A stretch of 32,461 bases of DNA from Anaerococcus hydrogenalis DSM 7454 (GCF_000173355.1 NZ_ABXA01000014.1:1-32461); one strand, 5' to 3'; counted from the first letter of the stretch, positions 1 through 8,713 are shown. The notes: generated by a model not told the origin, from the sequence alone. Numbers and translations: made by a program.

Positions 1-296
1 TATCTGTTTTACATTTCTAAACTTAAGGCTTGGCAAAATCTTTTCATTTTAATGGATTTATTACACTTACAAAAACCTTCATTTACTAAACTAATTAAGA
101 TAGGAATATGATAAATTTCTGTTGCTTCCATAACAATTTTTACATCTTCATCTAAAGATTTAATTTTACCAATTAATCTATTTACATCATTTTTTACATG
201 ATAAATATTAAATGGTTTAAAGATAAGTTCTTTTCCAAATCCTAAGGCTGCAACTGTGCTTTTAGATTTTGATACATCAATTCCTATTGAAATCAT
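1..296 (-). pseudogene. IS110-family transposase, N-terminal part, frameshifted
   Basis: The protein starts with the RuvC-like DEDD fold of IS110 recombinases: GIDVSKSKS with the first catalytic Asp, then the VMEATEIYH segment carrying the conserved Glu. The start at 296 is preferred over the ATG at 308 because GGAGG (302-306, minus strand) lies a few bases before it. After residue ~76 the frame is lost: VSVINPLK is readable in another frame at about 61-80, the frame then returns to read MKRFCQALSL, and is lost again near 20. Each break fits a small deletion in a T or A run. The gene runs off the window at base 1. The family call is secure; whether the breaks are real decay or sequence error cannot be told here. 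Confidence 0.75.
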
Positions 297-317
297 AAAT
301 ACCTCCATTAAATTTTT

Positions 318-508
318 ACCTACCTACACAATTATCCACTCAGTTTAGCTCGTTACACGGGTGTATTAACCCAACCTGCTTAATCGAATTCTTGATAATG
401 AAAGGTAGCGGACTGTTTCGAGTACGGGTGTATTATCCCAAATGGGCTGCGTCCGTTACCTTCATTATATTAAAAAAAGTGTAGGTAGAAAGTTTTTTCT
501 ACTTACAC
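318..508 (-). ncRNA. Candidate IS110 bridge RNA / structured leader
   Basis: Immediately upstream of the IS110 transposase, the minus strand can fold into a 5' hairpin (508-479, arms 499-508 and 479-488 plus flanking bases), then a long hairpin with an 18-bp stem (arms 451-468 and 395-413, one bulged A, one wobble) around a 37-nt loop. Position 479-488 is also perfectly complementary to 320-329, so an enclosing stem can compete with the 5' hairpin. A 17-nt motif occurs twice, at 424-440 in the long hairpin loop and at 357-373 downstream (16 of 17 identical). Size and position match the bridge RNAs known from IS621-type IS110 elements, which carry a target-binding and a donor-binding loop. The fold is seen; the bridge RNA function is inference. 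Confidence 0.5.
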
Positions 509-520
509 TTTTATGGTACT

Positions 521-554
521 AAATGGATGAAAATTTAGTTTGTCAATAGTCTGA
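521..554. repeat. Copy of a dispersed-element end (inverted relative to 3701-3734)
   Basis: The 34 bases are the reverse complement of 3701-3734 with two differences. In both places the end reading TCTGA abuts a terminator hairpin followed by a T run. It therefore looks like one end of the same MITE-like family, into which the IS110 element may have inserted. Confidence 0.7.
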
Positions 555-587
555 GCATTCTTAGTTAATCTAGGAATGCTTTTTTAT
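555..587 (+). terminator. Rho-independent terminator, plus strand
   Basis: A 10-bp stem (GCATTCTTAG with CTAGGAATGC, one wobble) and a 5-nt loop is followed by TTTTTT. It stops rightward transcripts just before the end of the convergent phosphatase gene at 588. Confidence 0.7.
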
Positions 588-1412
588 TTAAAATTTTTCA
601 AAATTATTTTCAATTAATTTTTCTATGGCCTCTCCAACACCTGCCTTATTGTTTGATAAAGTTATATAATCAGCATGAGGTTTTAGGTAATCGTTGGCAT
701 TTTCCATAGCTACAGAAAATCCTGCCATATCTAGCATGGGAATATCGTTCATTTCATTTCCTATTGCCATAATTTCATCGATTTTGAAACCGAGTTTCTC
801 ACTCATCAATTTAATGGCATTTCCCTTGTTTGCGTTTTTATTCATTACCTCAATTAAAACTGGGGCAGTTTTTGCATAGTAATAATTTTCGTTTACATAG
901 CTTGGCATATTGTCCATTACTTTTTCTATATTCCAAGGCCAGCCCATAATTAAAAATCTACCAAAATTTTTGTCTTGATCAAAATCATGGTAGGAGACTT
1001 TTTTAAGTTTTAGCTTGGTTAAAAAAGAATCGACCTTTGTAAATAAATTTGGATTTTTGTGCCTTGTATAAAAACTATCATCATCCATGGCTGAAACTTG
1101 AACCTTAAATTTTTTTAAAGAATCATCTAGGGCGATTAAATCTTTTGGTTTTTGAAAAACTCCTGTAATTACTTCCTTAGTGTAGTTGTCAAAAATATAA
1201 GAACCATTTTGAGAAATTGAAAAATGTCCTTCATGTTCAAGATCTAGTTCTTTCACATAGGGAAGAATTCCAGAAAACGGCCTACCACTTACAAGAGCGA
1301 TGTGGCATCCTAATTTTTTTGCCTTTAATATCATTTTTTTGTTTTTTTCAGGTAGACGCCTTAAATCAGTTAGTAAGGTTCCGTCTATATCAATTGTAAT
1401 TAGCTTAATCAT
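588..1412 (-). CDS. Cof-type HAD-IIB phosphatase
   Basis: A soluble HAD-superfamily hydrolase of 274 residues, the usual size of Cof/YcsE/YxeH-type sugar-phosphate or flavin-precursor phosphatases. Visible motifs: DIDGTLL with nucleophile D8 and acid/base D10, the SGR motif at 42-44, the conserved Lys at 196 in a NANKG context, and the Mg-binding GNEMND at 218-223 (GN in place of the commoner GD). The region between motifs II and III forms the C2B cap, which sets substrate choice, so the substrate cannot be predicted. The gene stands alone on the minus strand and diverges from the LCP gene across an 87-bp AT-rich spacer. Confidence 0.9.
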   Translation of the reverse strand: MIKLITIDIDGTLLTDLRRLPEKNKKMILKAKKLGCHIALVSGRPFSGILPYVKELDLEHEGHFSISQNGSYIFDNYTKEVITGVFQKPKDLIALDDSLKKFKVQVSAMDDDSFYTRHKNPNLFTKVDSFLTKLKLKKVSYHDFDQDKNFGRFLIMGWPWNIEKVMDNMPSYVNENYYYAKTAPVLIEVMNKNANKGNAIKLMSEKLGFKIDEIMAIGNEMNDIPMLDMAGFSVAMENANDYLKPHADYITLSNNKAGVGEAIEKLIENNFEKF

Positions 1413-1468
1413 AGATAGATTATATCATATATTTTTTGATTTTATCATTTTTATTAAGGATATTTTTA

Positions 1469-1494
1469 TGCTATAATTACAAGATGAGAAGGAG
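1469..1494 (+). promoter_or_regulatory. Extended -10 promoter and SD for the LCP gene
   Basis: TG-C-TATAAT (TATAAT at 1472-1477) forms an extended -10 element. No good -35 is visible. The SD GAGAAGGAG follows a few bases before the ATG at 1500. Confidence 0.55.
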
Positions 1495-1499
1495 ATTTT

Positions 1500-2642
1500 A
1501 TGAAGTTTAAAAGATTGTTAATTACCTTATTAACTGTAGCTACTGTATATTTCGGGTCTAATCTTTTTTTAAATAGGCTAGAAAATAAAAAAAATATTAC
1601 AAATTATGGAAAAGAAGCTGCAAGTGAAAATAAATACCAAAAAGTTGACCATGAAATTTTAGTTTTGATGGTTGGGGTTGATGTTAATGAGAATAATGAA
1701 AATCCAGATTTTACAAGAACTGATACAATAATGTTGTGTAAAATAAATGCAGAAACTGGAAAAGTTGATCTTTTATCTATTCCAAGAGATTCAAGAATTA
1801 AGGTTAGAGATGAATTTACAAAGGCAAACCATGCTCACGCCTATGGTGGAATTGGTTTAACTTTAAAATCTTTGAGAGATTTTTTGGGACTTGATATAGA
1901 TTATTATGTGGAAATTAATTATGACGCCTTGGTTAATATAGTAGATGGCATGGGTGGTTTAAAATATAAGGTTCCAAAGGGAATTTCTATTGACCATGGA
2001 GATGTTCATATTAGACCAGGTATTAATGATATGGACGGAATGGATGTCTTGTGGTATTTGAGAACTAGAAAAATTTATAATAATGGAGACCTTGGTAGGG
2101 TTAATGCTCAACAAGAATTTTTGAAGACAATAGTTAATGAATTAGTTAAAAAATCTAAAGAAATTAGCATGACATCTTTGATAGAAACGTATTTTAAGGA
2201 TGTAAAAACCAACCTGCCTTTTTCAACCATGGTTGAGTTTGCAAATAGCATGTCTAATTTTTCATCTGATAAATTTAAAACTTATACAGTCCCAGGTGAA
2301 GCAAGTATGATTGATGGAATTTCTTATTATATTCCGGATTATGAGGCTACATGGGATATTGTAAATAAAGTTTTTCCTAAATATAAATTAAAGGGATGGA
2401 AGAAAGAAGATAGTTATTATTGGGAATATGAATATTATAATTATTCTTACAAAAATTATGGTTCAAATGAAGATTATAATAAGATAAAAGAAAATAAAGA
2501 TAATAATTTGAACAATTACAAGGATTTTGACGATAATAAAGATGAGAGAAAAGAAAAAACTGATGATTATGAAGATAATTCATTAGATAATAAAAATTAT
2601 TTGAATGATGAAATTGAAGATTTTACAGAAGATAATTATTAG
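1500..2642 (+). CDS. LytR-CpsA-Psr (LCP) family cell-wall glycopolymer ligase
   Basis: Membrane-anchored enzyme of 380 residues that in this family moves lipid-linked teichoic acid or capsule polymers onto peptidoglycan outside the cell. One N-terminal membrane segment lies at residues ~5-24. The LCP domain spans ~50-265 with the hallmark residues: RTDT at 73-76, SIPRDSR at 93-99 (pyrophosphate-binding arginines), YLRTRK near 176-181 and GRVNAQQEF from 199. After residue ~300 the protein ends in a low-complexity tail rich in Asp, Asn, Lys, Tyr and Glu, which is unusual for the family and probably extends into the wall. The gene ends 8 bp before fni and may be cotranscribed with it. Confidence 0.9.
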   Translation: MKFKRLLITLLTVATVYFGSNLFLNRLENKKNITNYGKEAASENKYQKVDHEILVLMVGVDVNENNENPDFTRTDTIMLCKINAETGKVDLLSIPRDSRIKVRDEFTKANHAHAYGGIGLTLKSLRDFLGLDIDYYVEINYDALVNIVDGMGGLKYKVPKGISIDHGDVHIRPGINDMDGMDVLWYLRTRKIYNNGDLGRVNAQQEFLKTIVNELVKKSKEISMTSLIETYFKDVKTNLPFSTMVEFANSMSNFSSDKFKTYTVPGEASMIDGISYYIPDYEATWDIVNKVFPKYKLKGWKKEDSYYWEYEYYNYSYKNYGSNEDYNKIKENKDNNLNNYKDFDDNKDERKEKTDDYEDNSLDNKNYLNDEIEDFTEDNY

Positions 2643-2650
2643 GTGATATT

Positions 2651-3667
2651 ATGGATGAAAAAAGAAGAGCAAGAAAAGATGAACATATTGAAAATTATCT
2701 TAGGAGTGAATTTAGGTCAAAAACTCTCTTAAATAATATTTATGTTGAACACAATGCCCTAAGCAAGATAAATTTTGATGAAATTGATACATCTATTGAA
2801 TTTATGGGAAGAAAAATTTCTATGCCAGTTATGGTAAATGCTATGACAGGAGGAACAGAAATTAGCGAGGACATAAATGAAGATTTATCAAATATTTGTG
2901 CTGATTTAAATATTCCTATGGCTGTGGGAAGTGAGTCTATTGCCCTAAAGGATATCAAGGCTAGAGAATCTTTTTCTTTATTAAAAGATAAGAATAATGT
3001 TTTTAAAATAGGAAACCTAGGCCTTGAAAATAGTTTAGAAAATTTTGAATTTGCCAAAGATTTAATCGGGGCTAGTGCCATGCAAGCCCATTTGAATATT
3101 GCCCAAGAGCTAGTTATGGATGAGGGAGAAAGAGATTTTTTAAATAATTTTGAAAATTTGAAAAATATAAGAAAAAATCTTTCAGCACCTTTGATTGTCA
3201 AAGAAGTTGGCTTTGGAATGAGTAAGGAAGTTGGCAAAAAACTTTTGGATATTGGAATTGAATATATAGATGTCGCTGGAAAAGGTGGAACTAACTTTAT
3301 TGAAATAGAAGATATGAGAATTTTTGATAAAGATTATTCAGAATTTTATTCTTGGGGCATACCAACAGCAAAATCAATCCTTGATTTAAGAAGTTTATCT
3401 GATGATTTTTTCTTAATTTCAAGTGGTGGTATAAGAAATGCTACTGATGTATGTAAATCTATAATAATTGGGGCTGATATGTGTGCAATTTCTGGAGAAG
3501 TTTTGTCATTTCTATTAAGAGGTGATTATGATTATGCCCAAAAATATTTGGAAGAATTGCAAACTAAAATAAAAATATTTATGGCCCTTGTCGGAGCAAA
3601 AAACATAGAAGAACTTAAAAAAGTTCCATATAAAATAACAGGAAGGTTAAAAGAATTAATTAATTAA
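2651..3667 (+). CDS. fni: Type 2 isopentenyl-diphosphate isomerase (FMN-dependent)
   Basis: Cytosolic flavoenzyme interconverting isopentenyl and dimethylallyl diphosphate, needed for isoprenoid lipid carriers. The 338 residues match the family length. Motifs in order: RKDEH at 8-12, NAMTGG near 63-68, the AHLNIAQE segment with the catalytic Gln region, VKEVGFGM, DVAGKGGTNF, WGIPT and the SSGGIRN phosphate-binding turn. The SD AGGTGAT overlaps the stop of the LCP gene. Its presence usually goes with the mevalonate route, whose genes are not in this window. Its natural terminator is interrupted by the element at 3700. Confidence 0.93.
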   Translation: MDEKRRARKDEHIENYLRSEFRSKTLLNNIYVEHNALSKINFDEIDTSIEFMGRKISMPVMVNAMTGGTEISEDINEDLSNICADLNIPMAVGSESIALKDIKARESFSLLKDKNNVFKIGNLGLENSLENFEFAKDLIGASAMQAHLNIAQELVMDEGERDFLNNFENLKNIRKNLSAPLIVKEVGFGMSKEVGKKLLDIGIEYIDVAGKGGTNFIEIEDMRIFDKDYSEFYSWGIPTAKSILDLRSLSDDFFLISSGGIRNATDVCKSIIIGADMCAISGEVLSFLLRGDYDYAQKYLEELQTKIKIFMALVGAKNIEELKKVPYKITGRLKELIN

Positions 3668-3683
3668 ATTTCTTGATAAACAA

Positions 3684-3699
3684 AGAAGGAGTAATCCTT
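3684..3699 (+). repeat. Left copy of a 16-bp duplication around an inserted element
   Basis: AGAAGGAGTAATCCTT here is identical to 3957-3972. The right copy is the first part of a complete terminator; this left copy lacks the T run. The pair is best read as a target duplication of the original fni terminator. Confidence 0.75.
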
Positions 3700-3956
3700 A
3701 TCAGACTGTTGACAAACCAAATTTTCATCCATTTCGAGCGAACGTAGTGAGTCGAGAAATCTCATGAGATCTCTCCATGCGTTCGTTTCACTCACACTAA
3801 AACATATTTGCTACGCAAACTTTTTCATGCTTTCGCACTTAGTTTTAGGGATAAATATGCCAAATCAAGGCATATTTATCTAGTCGAGATGGTACTTAGC
3901 TTAATTTTTATTTCGAAATAAAATATTAGCTAAATTCATACTTTGTCTACGCTCTG
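3700..3956. mobile_element. MITE-like multi-hairpin dispersed element
   Basis: A 257-bp non-coding insert bounded by the 16-bp duplication. The ends are imperfect inverted repeats: TCAGACTGTTGACAAA at 3701-3716, matching 13 of 16 bases of the reverse complement of the right end. Inside are several hairpins: a perfect 12-bp stem at 3850-3861/3869-3880, a near-perfect palindrome at about 3898-3935, and the CGAGCGAACG...CGTTCG region around 3735-3790, which resembles dispersed repeats seen in many genomes. No ORF of note. A second copy of one end lies at 521-554. Confidence 0.7.
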
Positions 3957-3982
3957 AGAAGGAGTAATCCTTCTTTTTTTAT
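3957..3982 (+). terminator. fni: Rho-independent terminator (originally of fni)
   Basis: GAAGGA-GTAA-TCCTTC followed by TTTTTTT. It is now separated from fni by the 257-bp insert, so fni transcripts would carry the insert as a 3' UTR. Confidence 0.75.
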
Positions 3983-4009
3983 TACAAAATATTTATTTCT
4001 TGCTATAAT
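3982..4009 (+). promoter_or_regulatory. Promoter for the subtilase gene
   Basis: TTACAA at 3982-3987, a 16-bp spacer ending in TGC, and TATAAT at 4004-4009. The SD AGGAGGG precedes the ATG at 4036. Confidence 0.65.
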
Positions 4010-4035
4010 AAAACAAAGAGAACTAGGAGGGAAAG

Positions 4036-6582
4036 ATGAAATCTTATAAGAAAATTGCTATTGGGTTTGGTATAGGCTTGCTTGTCATTTTAGTTTTTTA
4101 TTTTGGAAAAGGTTTTTTAAATTTAGGACCTAAAAGGGATAAAAATTCAAAAAATCCAGATGTTATTTTGAGTAACAATAAAGAGAAAAATAGTAATTCT
4201 AATAGCAAGGCTAAGGCAAAATATATTGAAAAAAGAGTTTCTATGAAAGAAAATTACCCACAAAAAAGTCAAAAGTTAGAATTTTCTGATAAGAAAAATT
4301 TCTTTACAATTCCAGGAAAAGAAAACATAAAAGAAGATAATTTTGGAGAATATGTTGATGGTGAGATTTTAGTTGATGTAGACTTGGATAAGTTTGATGA
4401 AAAAATATTTGATAAGTACGGGGCAAAAGTAATAGGAAAATGTGACATTTGGGGTGGTTATCAAATTAATATTCCAAATAAATCTATAGATGAGCTAGAA
4501 AAAATTGCTGAGAAAATTAAAAAAGAAGAGGGAGTAGTGGTTTCTAGAGTTCATTGGTTGATTCCAGTTGGAATAAATGAATCGTATCCGGATGATAATT
4601 TCAAAATTGGTAAAAAGAATTTTGATAAAAATAATTTATGGGATGGTTATGATTTAGATAAAGGATTTGATAGAAAAAATAAAATTAGTGAAGATGATCC
4701 TTATTGGTCATATAAAATAACAAACTTATCATATATGTGGAAAAATCTTGATTTTAAAGAAGAATCTCATGTTGGAGTATTTGAAAATGGAAAAATAGGA
4801 ACCAGTAAAAACAAGGATACATTTATAGAAAAAGATTTAGACTTTCAAAATTTAAATACTCAAGTCATTGAAGATGAAAATAAAAGATCAAAGTCAGAAA
4901 AGTTCTATAAAGAAGCAACAAAAGATATGAAAATTCATACATATTTAGTTTCTTCAATATTAGCGGCGAGACATAATAATTTAGGATTTAGTGGTGTAGG
5001 TAAAGATACAAAAGTATATCCTACTGTTTTTGATTTTAGTATTTTTCCATACTTGTTGGCATATAGGATAGATAATTCAAGTAATCAAATAAAAATATTT
5101 AATTTAAGTTGGGGATATTTAAAAGAAGTTCTATATTACTTAAATACAGATAAAGAAAATATAGAAAAAGATTCTAAAAGCAAGAATAGGACTTTGCGTA
5201 GAATTGCGAAGTTCGGGCTAAGATCAGAGGGCAGAAATCAAAAACAATATTATAGAAGATTTCAATTATATCTTAGAGATAATTCTATGGTATATAATGT
5301 AGCTTTAAAGAAATTAAAAGAACAGGGCAAAGATTTTTTGATAGTAAATTCAGCAGGTAATGAAGGGGAAATAATAAGAGATATTGAAGAATATTCTGAT
5401 GTAGAGATAAAGAAAACAACCTTTTTTGAAGAAGTAGATGATGATATTAAAAAAAGAATAATAATTATTGGAGCTTCAAAGCCAGAAATAAATAAAAATG
5501 GTAAAACTATTTTTTTGGAAAGACTCAACTACTAGAAATTTAGATATTGTAGCACCTGGTAATAATGTACCTGGATATGATGAAAATGGTAAATTGATGT
5601 TGTGGGATGGAACATCAGCTTCTGCTCCTTTTGTAGCAGGATTGGCAGCAAATCTTTATAGTGCCTATCCTGATAAAATGAATGGTGAATTGGCAAAAGA
5701 ATTAATAGTTAAGTCTGGAAATATTGATGTAATAGATGAATTTAATGGTGAAAATTCAAAACTTGTTGATGCAAAAAAATTAACTGACCTTGCTAAGGAA
5801 AAATTTGAAGAAAAAAAAGAGGATAAGAAAGATCAAAAGAAAATTAATAGAAAAATTATTAGGGAAAATAAAAAGATGATAATAAAGGAAATTTAGAGCA
5901 AATTGAAAATGTGCCTTCTAATCAAAGTTCTAATAAAGATCAAGAAAATCCTCCAAGTGCTAGTAATGATGAAAATCTTTCTAAAGATAAGACCTATAAA
6001 GTAATTCAAGATGGAAAAGACCAAGGAAAAATTTCCATTTTGGATATGGGAGATGCTTATTTTATAGATGTGGATAAGTTAGATGAAATTTATTTTTCAG
6101 ATTCGCCTTATTTAACAGATCCTGAGTATTCTAATATTGCAAATAAATACAAGAAAATTTTAGCAGAAAATCAAGGAAGGCATATAAAAGAAAATTCTGA
6201 CGGAACCTATTATTTTGGATTATTTCCTGGAAATATAGATGTTTCAGAAAATATCCCTAATTATGCCTACCAATATTTTCCAGATTATGGGGTTTTCGCT
6301 TTTGCAAGATATGATTATATGAAAGAAGATAAGGTATGTTTTCTACCAAGTAAATATGCAGGGGTAATTCTTGATGGAAAATTATATGTAGATTCAAATT
6401 GGCTAGCTTGGTCGTTTGGTTTTGAATTGGATTATACAATTGATTCTAAAAATAAAATTTTTAAATATAGTAGAGAAGGTCACGATATTGGCCAAGAAGG
6501 AGTAGATTATATAAATATTTCAACAGAAAATTATGGAGATATTTATGAATTATTGGATGATAATTTTGAAAAAATAAATTAA
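4036..6582 (+). pseudogene. Membrane-anchored subtilase-like (S8) protease, split by two frameshifts
   Basis: Read through the two breaks, this is one protein of about 848 residues. Residues 7-25 form a membrane anchor, followed by a charged linker, a prodomain-like region (~100-185) and the S8 domain. The His segment HTYLVSSILAA (H301), the oxyanion Asn in SAGNEGE (N442) and the Ser motif GTSASAP (Ser codon 5615-5617) are present, but the catalytic Asp position reads VFENG with E250. The frame breaks at a T7 run (5510-5516; one T too many) and at A5 (5870-5874; one A too few); the three frames join cleanly. The C-terminal 200 residues include a segment like the copper amine oxidase N-terminal (stalk) repeats, as found on surface proteins. 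Function if intact: extracellular proteolysis. Decay and sequence error are both possible. Confidence 0.8.
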
Positions 6583-6586
6583 AAAT

Positions 6587-6610
6587 GAGGAGAAATTTCT
6601 CCTCTTTTTA
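6587..6610 (+). terminator. Rho-independent terminator after the subtilase gene
   Basis: GAGGAGAAATTTCTCCTC, a perfect self-complementary hairpin, followed by TTTTTATTTTTT. Confidence 0.8.
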
Positions 6611-6634
6611 TTTTTTGGGTATAAAGATAAAGAA

Positions 6635-6658
6635 TATAATTTTTAATAGAAAGGAGTA
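6635..6658 (+). promoter_or_regulatory. -10 element and SD for the nfeD-floA unit
   Basis: TATAAT at 6635-6640; no convincing -35. The SD AAAGGAG lies just before the ATG at 6661. Confidence 0.4.
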
Positions 6659-6660
6659 TT

Positions 6661-7284
6661 ATGTTAGCAGATATTTTATTAGCCCTGTCTTTTAGTTTAG
6701 CTTTTATAAGTATTGTGGCTATATTTTTTACTGACAAGAAAATTTTATTTTCTATAATAGCCCTGGCACTTTTTGCTTATTTTTATAAGGTGGGATTTGA
6801 TAGGGGTCAGGCAGATTTGATAACTATTATTTGTTTTATTTCTGGTATCTTGTTACTAGTAATAGAGCTAATAACGCCAAGTTTTGGAATTTTAGGAAGC
6901 TTGGGCTTAGTTTTGACAATTTATTCTCTTATGGATTCACTAGATAATTCCTTGTTTGGAGTAATTGTTTTGATGATAACAGCAGCATCTGTTTTTATAA
7001 GTATAACCATTTTTATAAGATTAGGTTTTTCTGCTAAAGTTTTTGAAAAGTCAATTCTTACTAAAGTTCAAACAAAAGAGAGAGGTTATAATTCAAAAAA
7101 AGATTATTCCTTTCTTTTAAAAAAATCTGGAAGGACACTTAGCATTTTAAGACCTACAGGAAGGGTAGAAATTGATGGAAAAATCTATGATGCTAGAACT
7201 TATGGAGAATTTATCAAAAAAGATGTAGGAATAAAAGTAGTAGAAATAAAAGATGGAAACATTTATGTTAAGGAGGATATATAA
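6661..7284 (+). CDS. NfeD-family membrane protein
   Basis: Integral membrane protein of 207 residues with four to five hydrophobic segments in the first 125 residues, including GFGILGSLG-like turns (here [10 protein letters not shown]), then a soluble C-terminal domain with [17 protein letters not shown], the typical OB-fold signature of NfeD proteins. NfeD partners the flotillin encoded next to it and is thought to help organise membrane microdomains; the exact biochemical role is not settled. The stop overlaps the floA start by one base (TAATG), so the two are translationally coupled. It corresponds to yqeZ of Bacillus by position but is the short form without the N-terminal protease domain. 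Confidence 0.85.
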   Translation: MLADILLALSFSLAFISIVAIFFTDKKILFSIIALALFAYFYKVGFDRGQADLITIICFISGILLLVIELITPSFGILGSLGLVLTIYSLMDSLDNSLFGVIVLMITAASVFISITIFIRLGFSAKVFEKSILTKVQTKERGYNSKKDYSFLLKKSGRTLSILRPTGRVEIDGKIYDARTYGEFIKKDVGIKVVEIKDGNIYVKEDI

Positions 7285-8225
7285 TGCCAATAATTATTCC
7301 AGCTTTGATAGTAATTTTAGTAGTAGTATTTTTATCTTTAGTTCCAATTGGATTATGGATAACAGCAAGATCATCAGGAGTTCCAGTTTCTATGGGCTCT
7401 CTAGTTGCAATGAGATTTAGGAGGGTAAATCCTAGACATATTGTTTATGCCTTAATCAAATCTCACCAAGCAGGTATACAAATTGAAAGTTCTGATCTTG
7501 AAAGCCATTTTCTTTCAGGAGGAGATGTAAACCAAGTTGTAGATGCCTTGATTGCAGCTGAAAGGGCAAATATTGATTTGACCTTCCAACAAGCAGCAGC
7601 AATGAATCTTGCAGGAAGAAATGTTTTTGAAGCTGTACAAGTTTCTGTAAATCCAAAAGTAATAAATACGCCAACAATTGCGGCAGTTGCAAAAAATGGA
7701 ATTGAAGTAAAAGTAATTGCAAAAGTTACTGTAAGAGCAAATATTGAAAGACTTGTCGGAGGAGCAGGAGAGGAAACAATTATAGCAAGAGTTGGTGAAG
7801 GAATTGTAACAACAGTTGGTTCATCTCATACTCACGCAGAAGTTTTAGAAAATCCAGATAATATTTCCCAAACAGTTTTGGAAAAAGGACTTGATTCAGG
7901 AACTGCTTTTGAAATTTTATCAATTGATATAGCAGATGTTGATGTTGGACGAAATGTTGGGGCAGAATTACAAAGAGACCAAGCAGAAGCTGACAAAAAT
8001 ATTGCCCAAGCTAAAGCTGAAGAAAGACGTGCCCAAGCTATAGCTCTTGAACAAGAAAACAGGGCCAAAGTTGTAGAAGCTCAATCAAAAGTACCTCTTG
8101 CAATTGCCAAGGCGCTTGAAAGTGGAAATCTTGGAGTTTTAGATTATTATAATATGAAAAATATTAATGCCGATACTCAAATGAGAAATAAAATATCAGA
8201 AACCGATAGTAGAGATGAATATTAA
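7284..8225 (+). CDS. floA: Flotillin-like protein FloA (UPF0365)
   Basis: Scaffold protein of functional membrane microdomains, 313 residues against about 330 in Bacillus. An N-terminal membrane hairpin lies at residues 3-28. The conserved start [15 protein letters not shown], the middle SPFH-like region ([30 protein letters not shown]) and the Ala/Glu/Gln-rich coiled coil [19 protein letters not shown] (about 235-265) are all present. It overlaps nfeD by one base and the next small gene by one base. No lesion is seen. Confidence 0.95.
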   Translation: MPIIIPALIVILVVVFLSLVPIGLWITARSSGVPVSMGSLVAMRFRRVNPRHIVYALIKSHQAGIQIESSDLESHFLSGGDVNQVVDALIAAERANIDLTFQQAAAMNLAGRNVFEAVQVSVNPKVINTPTIAAVAKNGIEVKVIAKVTVRANIERLVGGAGEETIIARVGEGIVTTVGSSHTHAEVLENPDNISQTVLEKGLDSGTAFEILSIDIADVDVGRNVGAELQRDQAEADKNIAQAKAEERRAQAIALEQENRAKVVEAQSKVPLAIAKALESGNLGVLDYYNMKNINADTQMRNKISETDSRDEY

Positions 8226-8649
8226 TGGCAAAAGATAGTTTAAAAACTAAGTTTTATAAATTTATCTACAAATTAGATAAGGAAAATAATAAAGAAGAAG
8301 GAAAATATACTCCTGATTTTGACACTTGGTTAAAAGAATTAAATAATCAAAACAAAAGAAAAAATACCACAAAAAAGAAAATGAGTTTTGGTCAGGCTAT
8401 GTCCTCTCTTGCAAAAGATGAAAAGAAAATAAAAAAACTTTTGATAAGGCTTACAAAAAAGTTCAAAGAAAAAATAATAAGGATTCCTATAATAAAAAAA
8501 TAAAACAATTCAAAAAATCTTCAGATATTTACTCAAAACAAATAGAGGATTATGAAAAAGAAAGACAAAAAATAAAATTAGATAAAAATGAATTGAAAAA
8601 GGCTATAATATATTCAGAAATTATAGGAAAGCCAAAAGCTAAAAGATGA
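8225..8649 (+). pseudogene. Small Lys-rich hypothetical protein, frameshifted
   Basis: It starts with an ATG overlapping the floA stop. The first frame gives 92 residues, but it changes character after about residue 70. Adding one A to the A7 run at 8431-8437 opens a continuous frame to a TGA at 8647-8649, giving about 141 residues ending in SEIIGKPKAKR. The protein would be soluble, rich in Lys, Glu and Asn, probably helical, and I do not recognise a family. Its place between floA and phoH matches the slot of small yqfB/yqfC-type genes in Bacillus, but no sequence link is claimed. Confidence 0.6.
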
Positions 8650-8668
8650 GATTTTCTCATCTTTTTTA
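8644..8668 (+). terminator. Rho-independent terminator overlapping a stop codon
   Basis: AGATGAGA-TTT-TCTCATCT followed by TTTTT. The left arm includes the last codons of the preceding gene. Confidence 0.8.
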
Positions 8669-8680
8669 TTTACCCTAAAA

Positions 8681-8713
8681 TGGTATAATAATCTCAAAGG
8701 AGTGATTAAAATT
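8681..8713 (+). promoter_or_regulatory. phoH: Extended -10, SD and possible ATT start of phoH
   Basis: TGGTATAAT (TATAAT at 8684-8689) is followed by the SD AAAGGAG at 8696-8702. The in-frame GTG at 8702 overlaps the SD itself and is too close to be used. ATT at 8711 lies 8 nt after the SD, an ideal distance, and falls where related PhoH proteins start. Confidence 0.5.

Larger units (their letters stand above)
1..520 (-). mobile_element. IS110-family element, left (5') part, cut by window edge
   Basis: The stretch holds the start of an IS110-type transposase on the minus strand and, upstream of it, a roughly 200-bp structured non-coding leader, which is the usual layout of the IS110 group. 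The probable outer boundary is near 520, because from 521 outward the sequence matches the end of the dispersed element at 3701-3734 and here the match stops. No terminal inverted repeat is visible, as expected for IS110. The transposase is decayed, so this copy is probably immobile. The other end lies outside the window. Confidence 0.7.
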
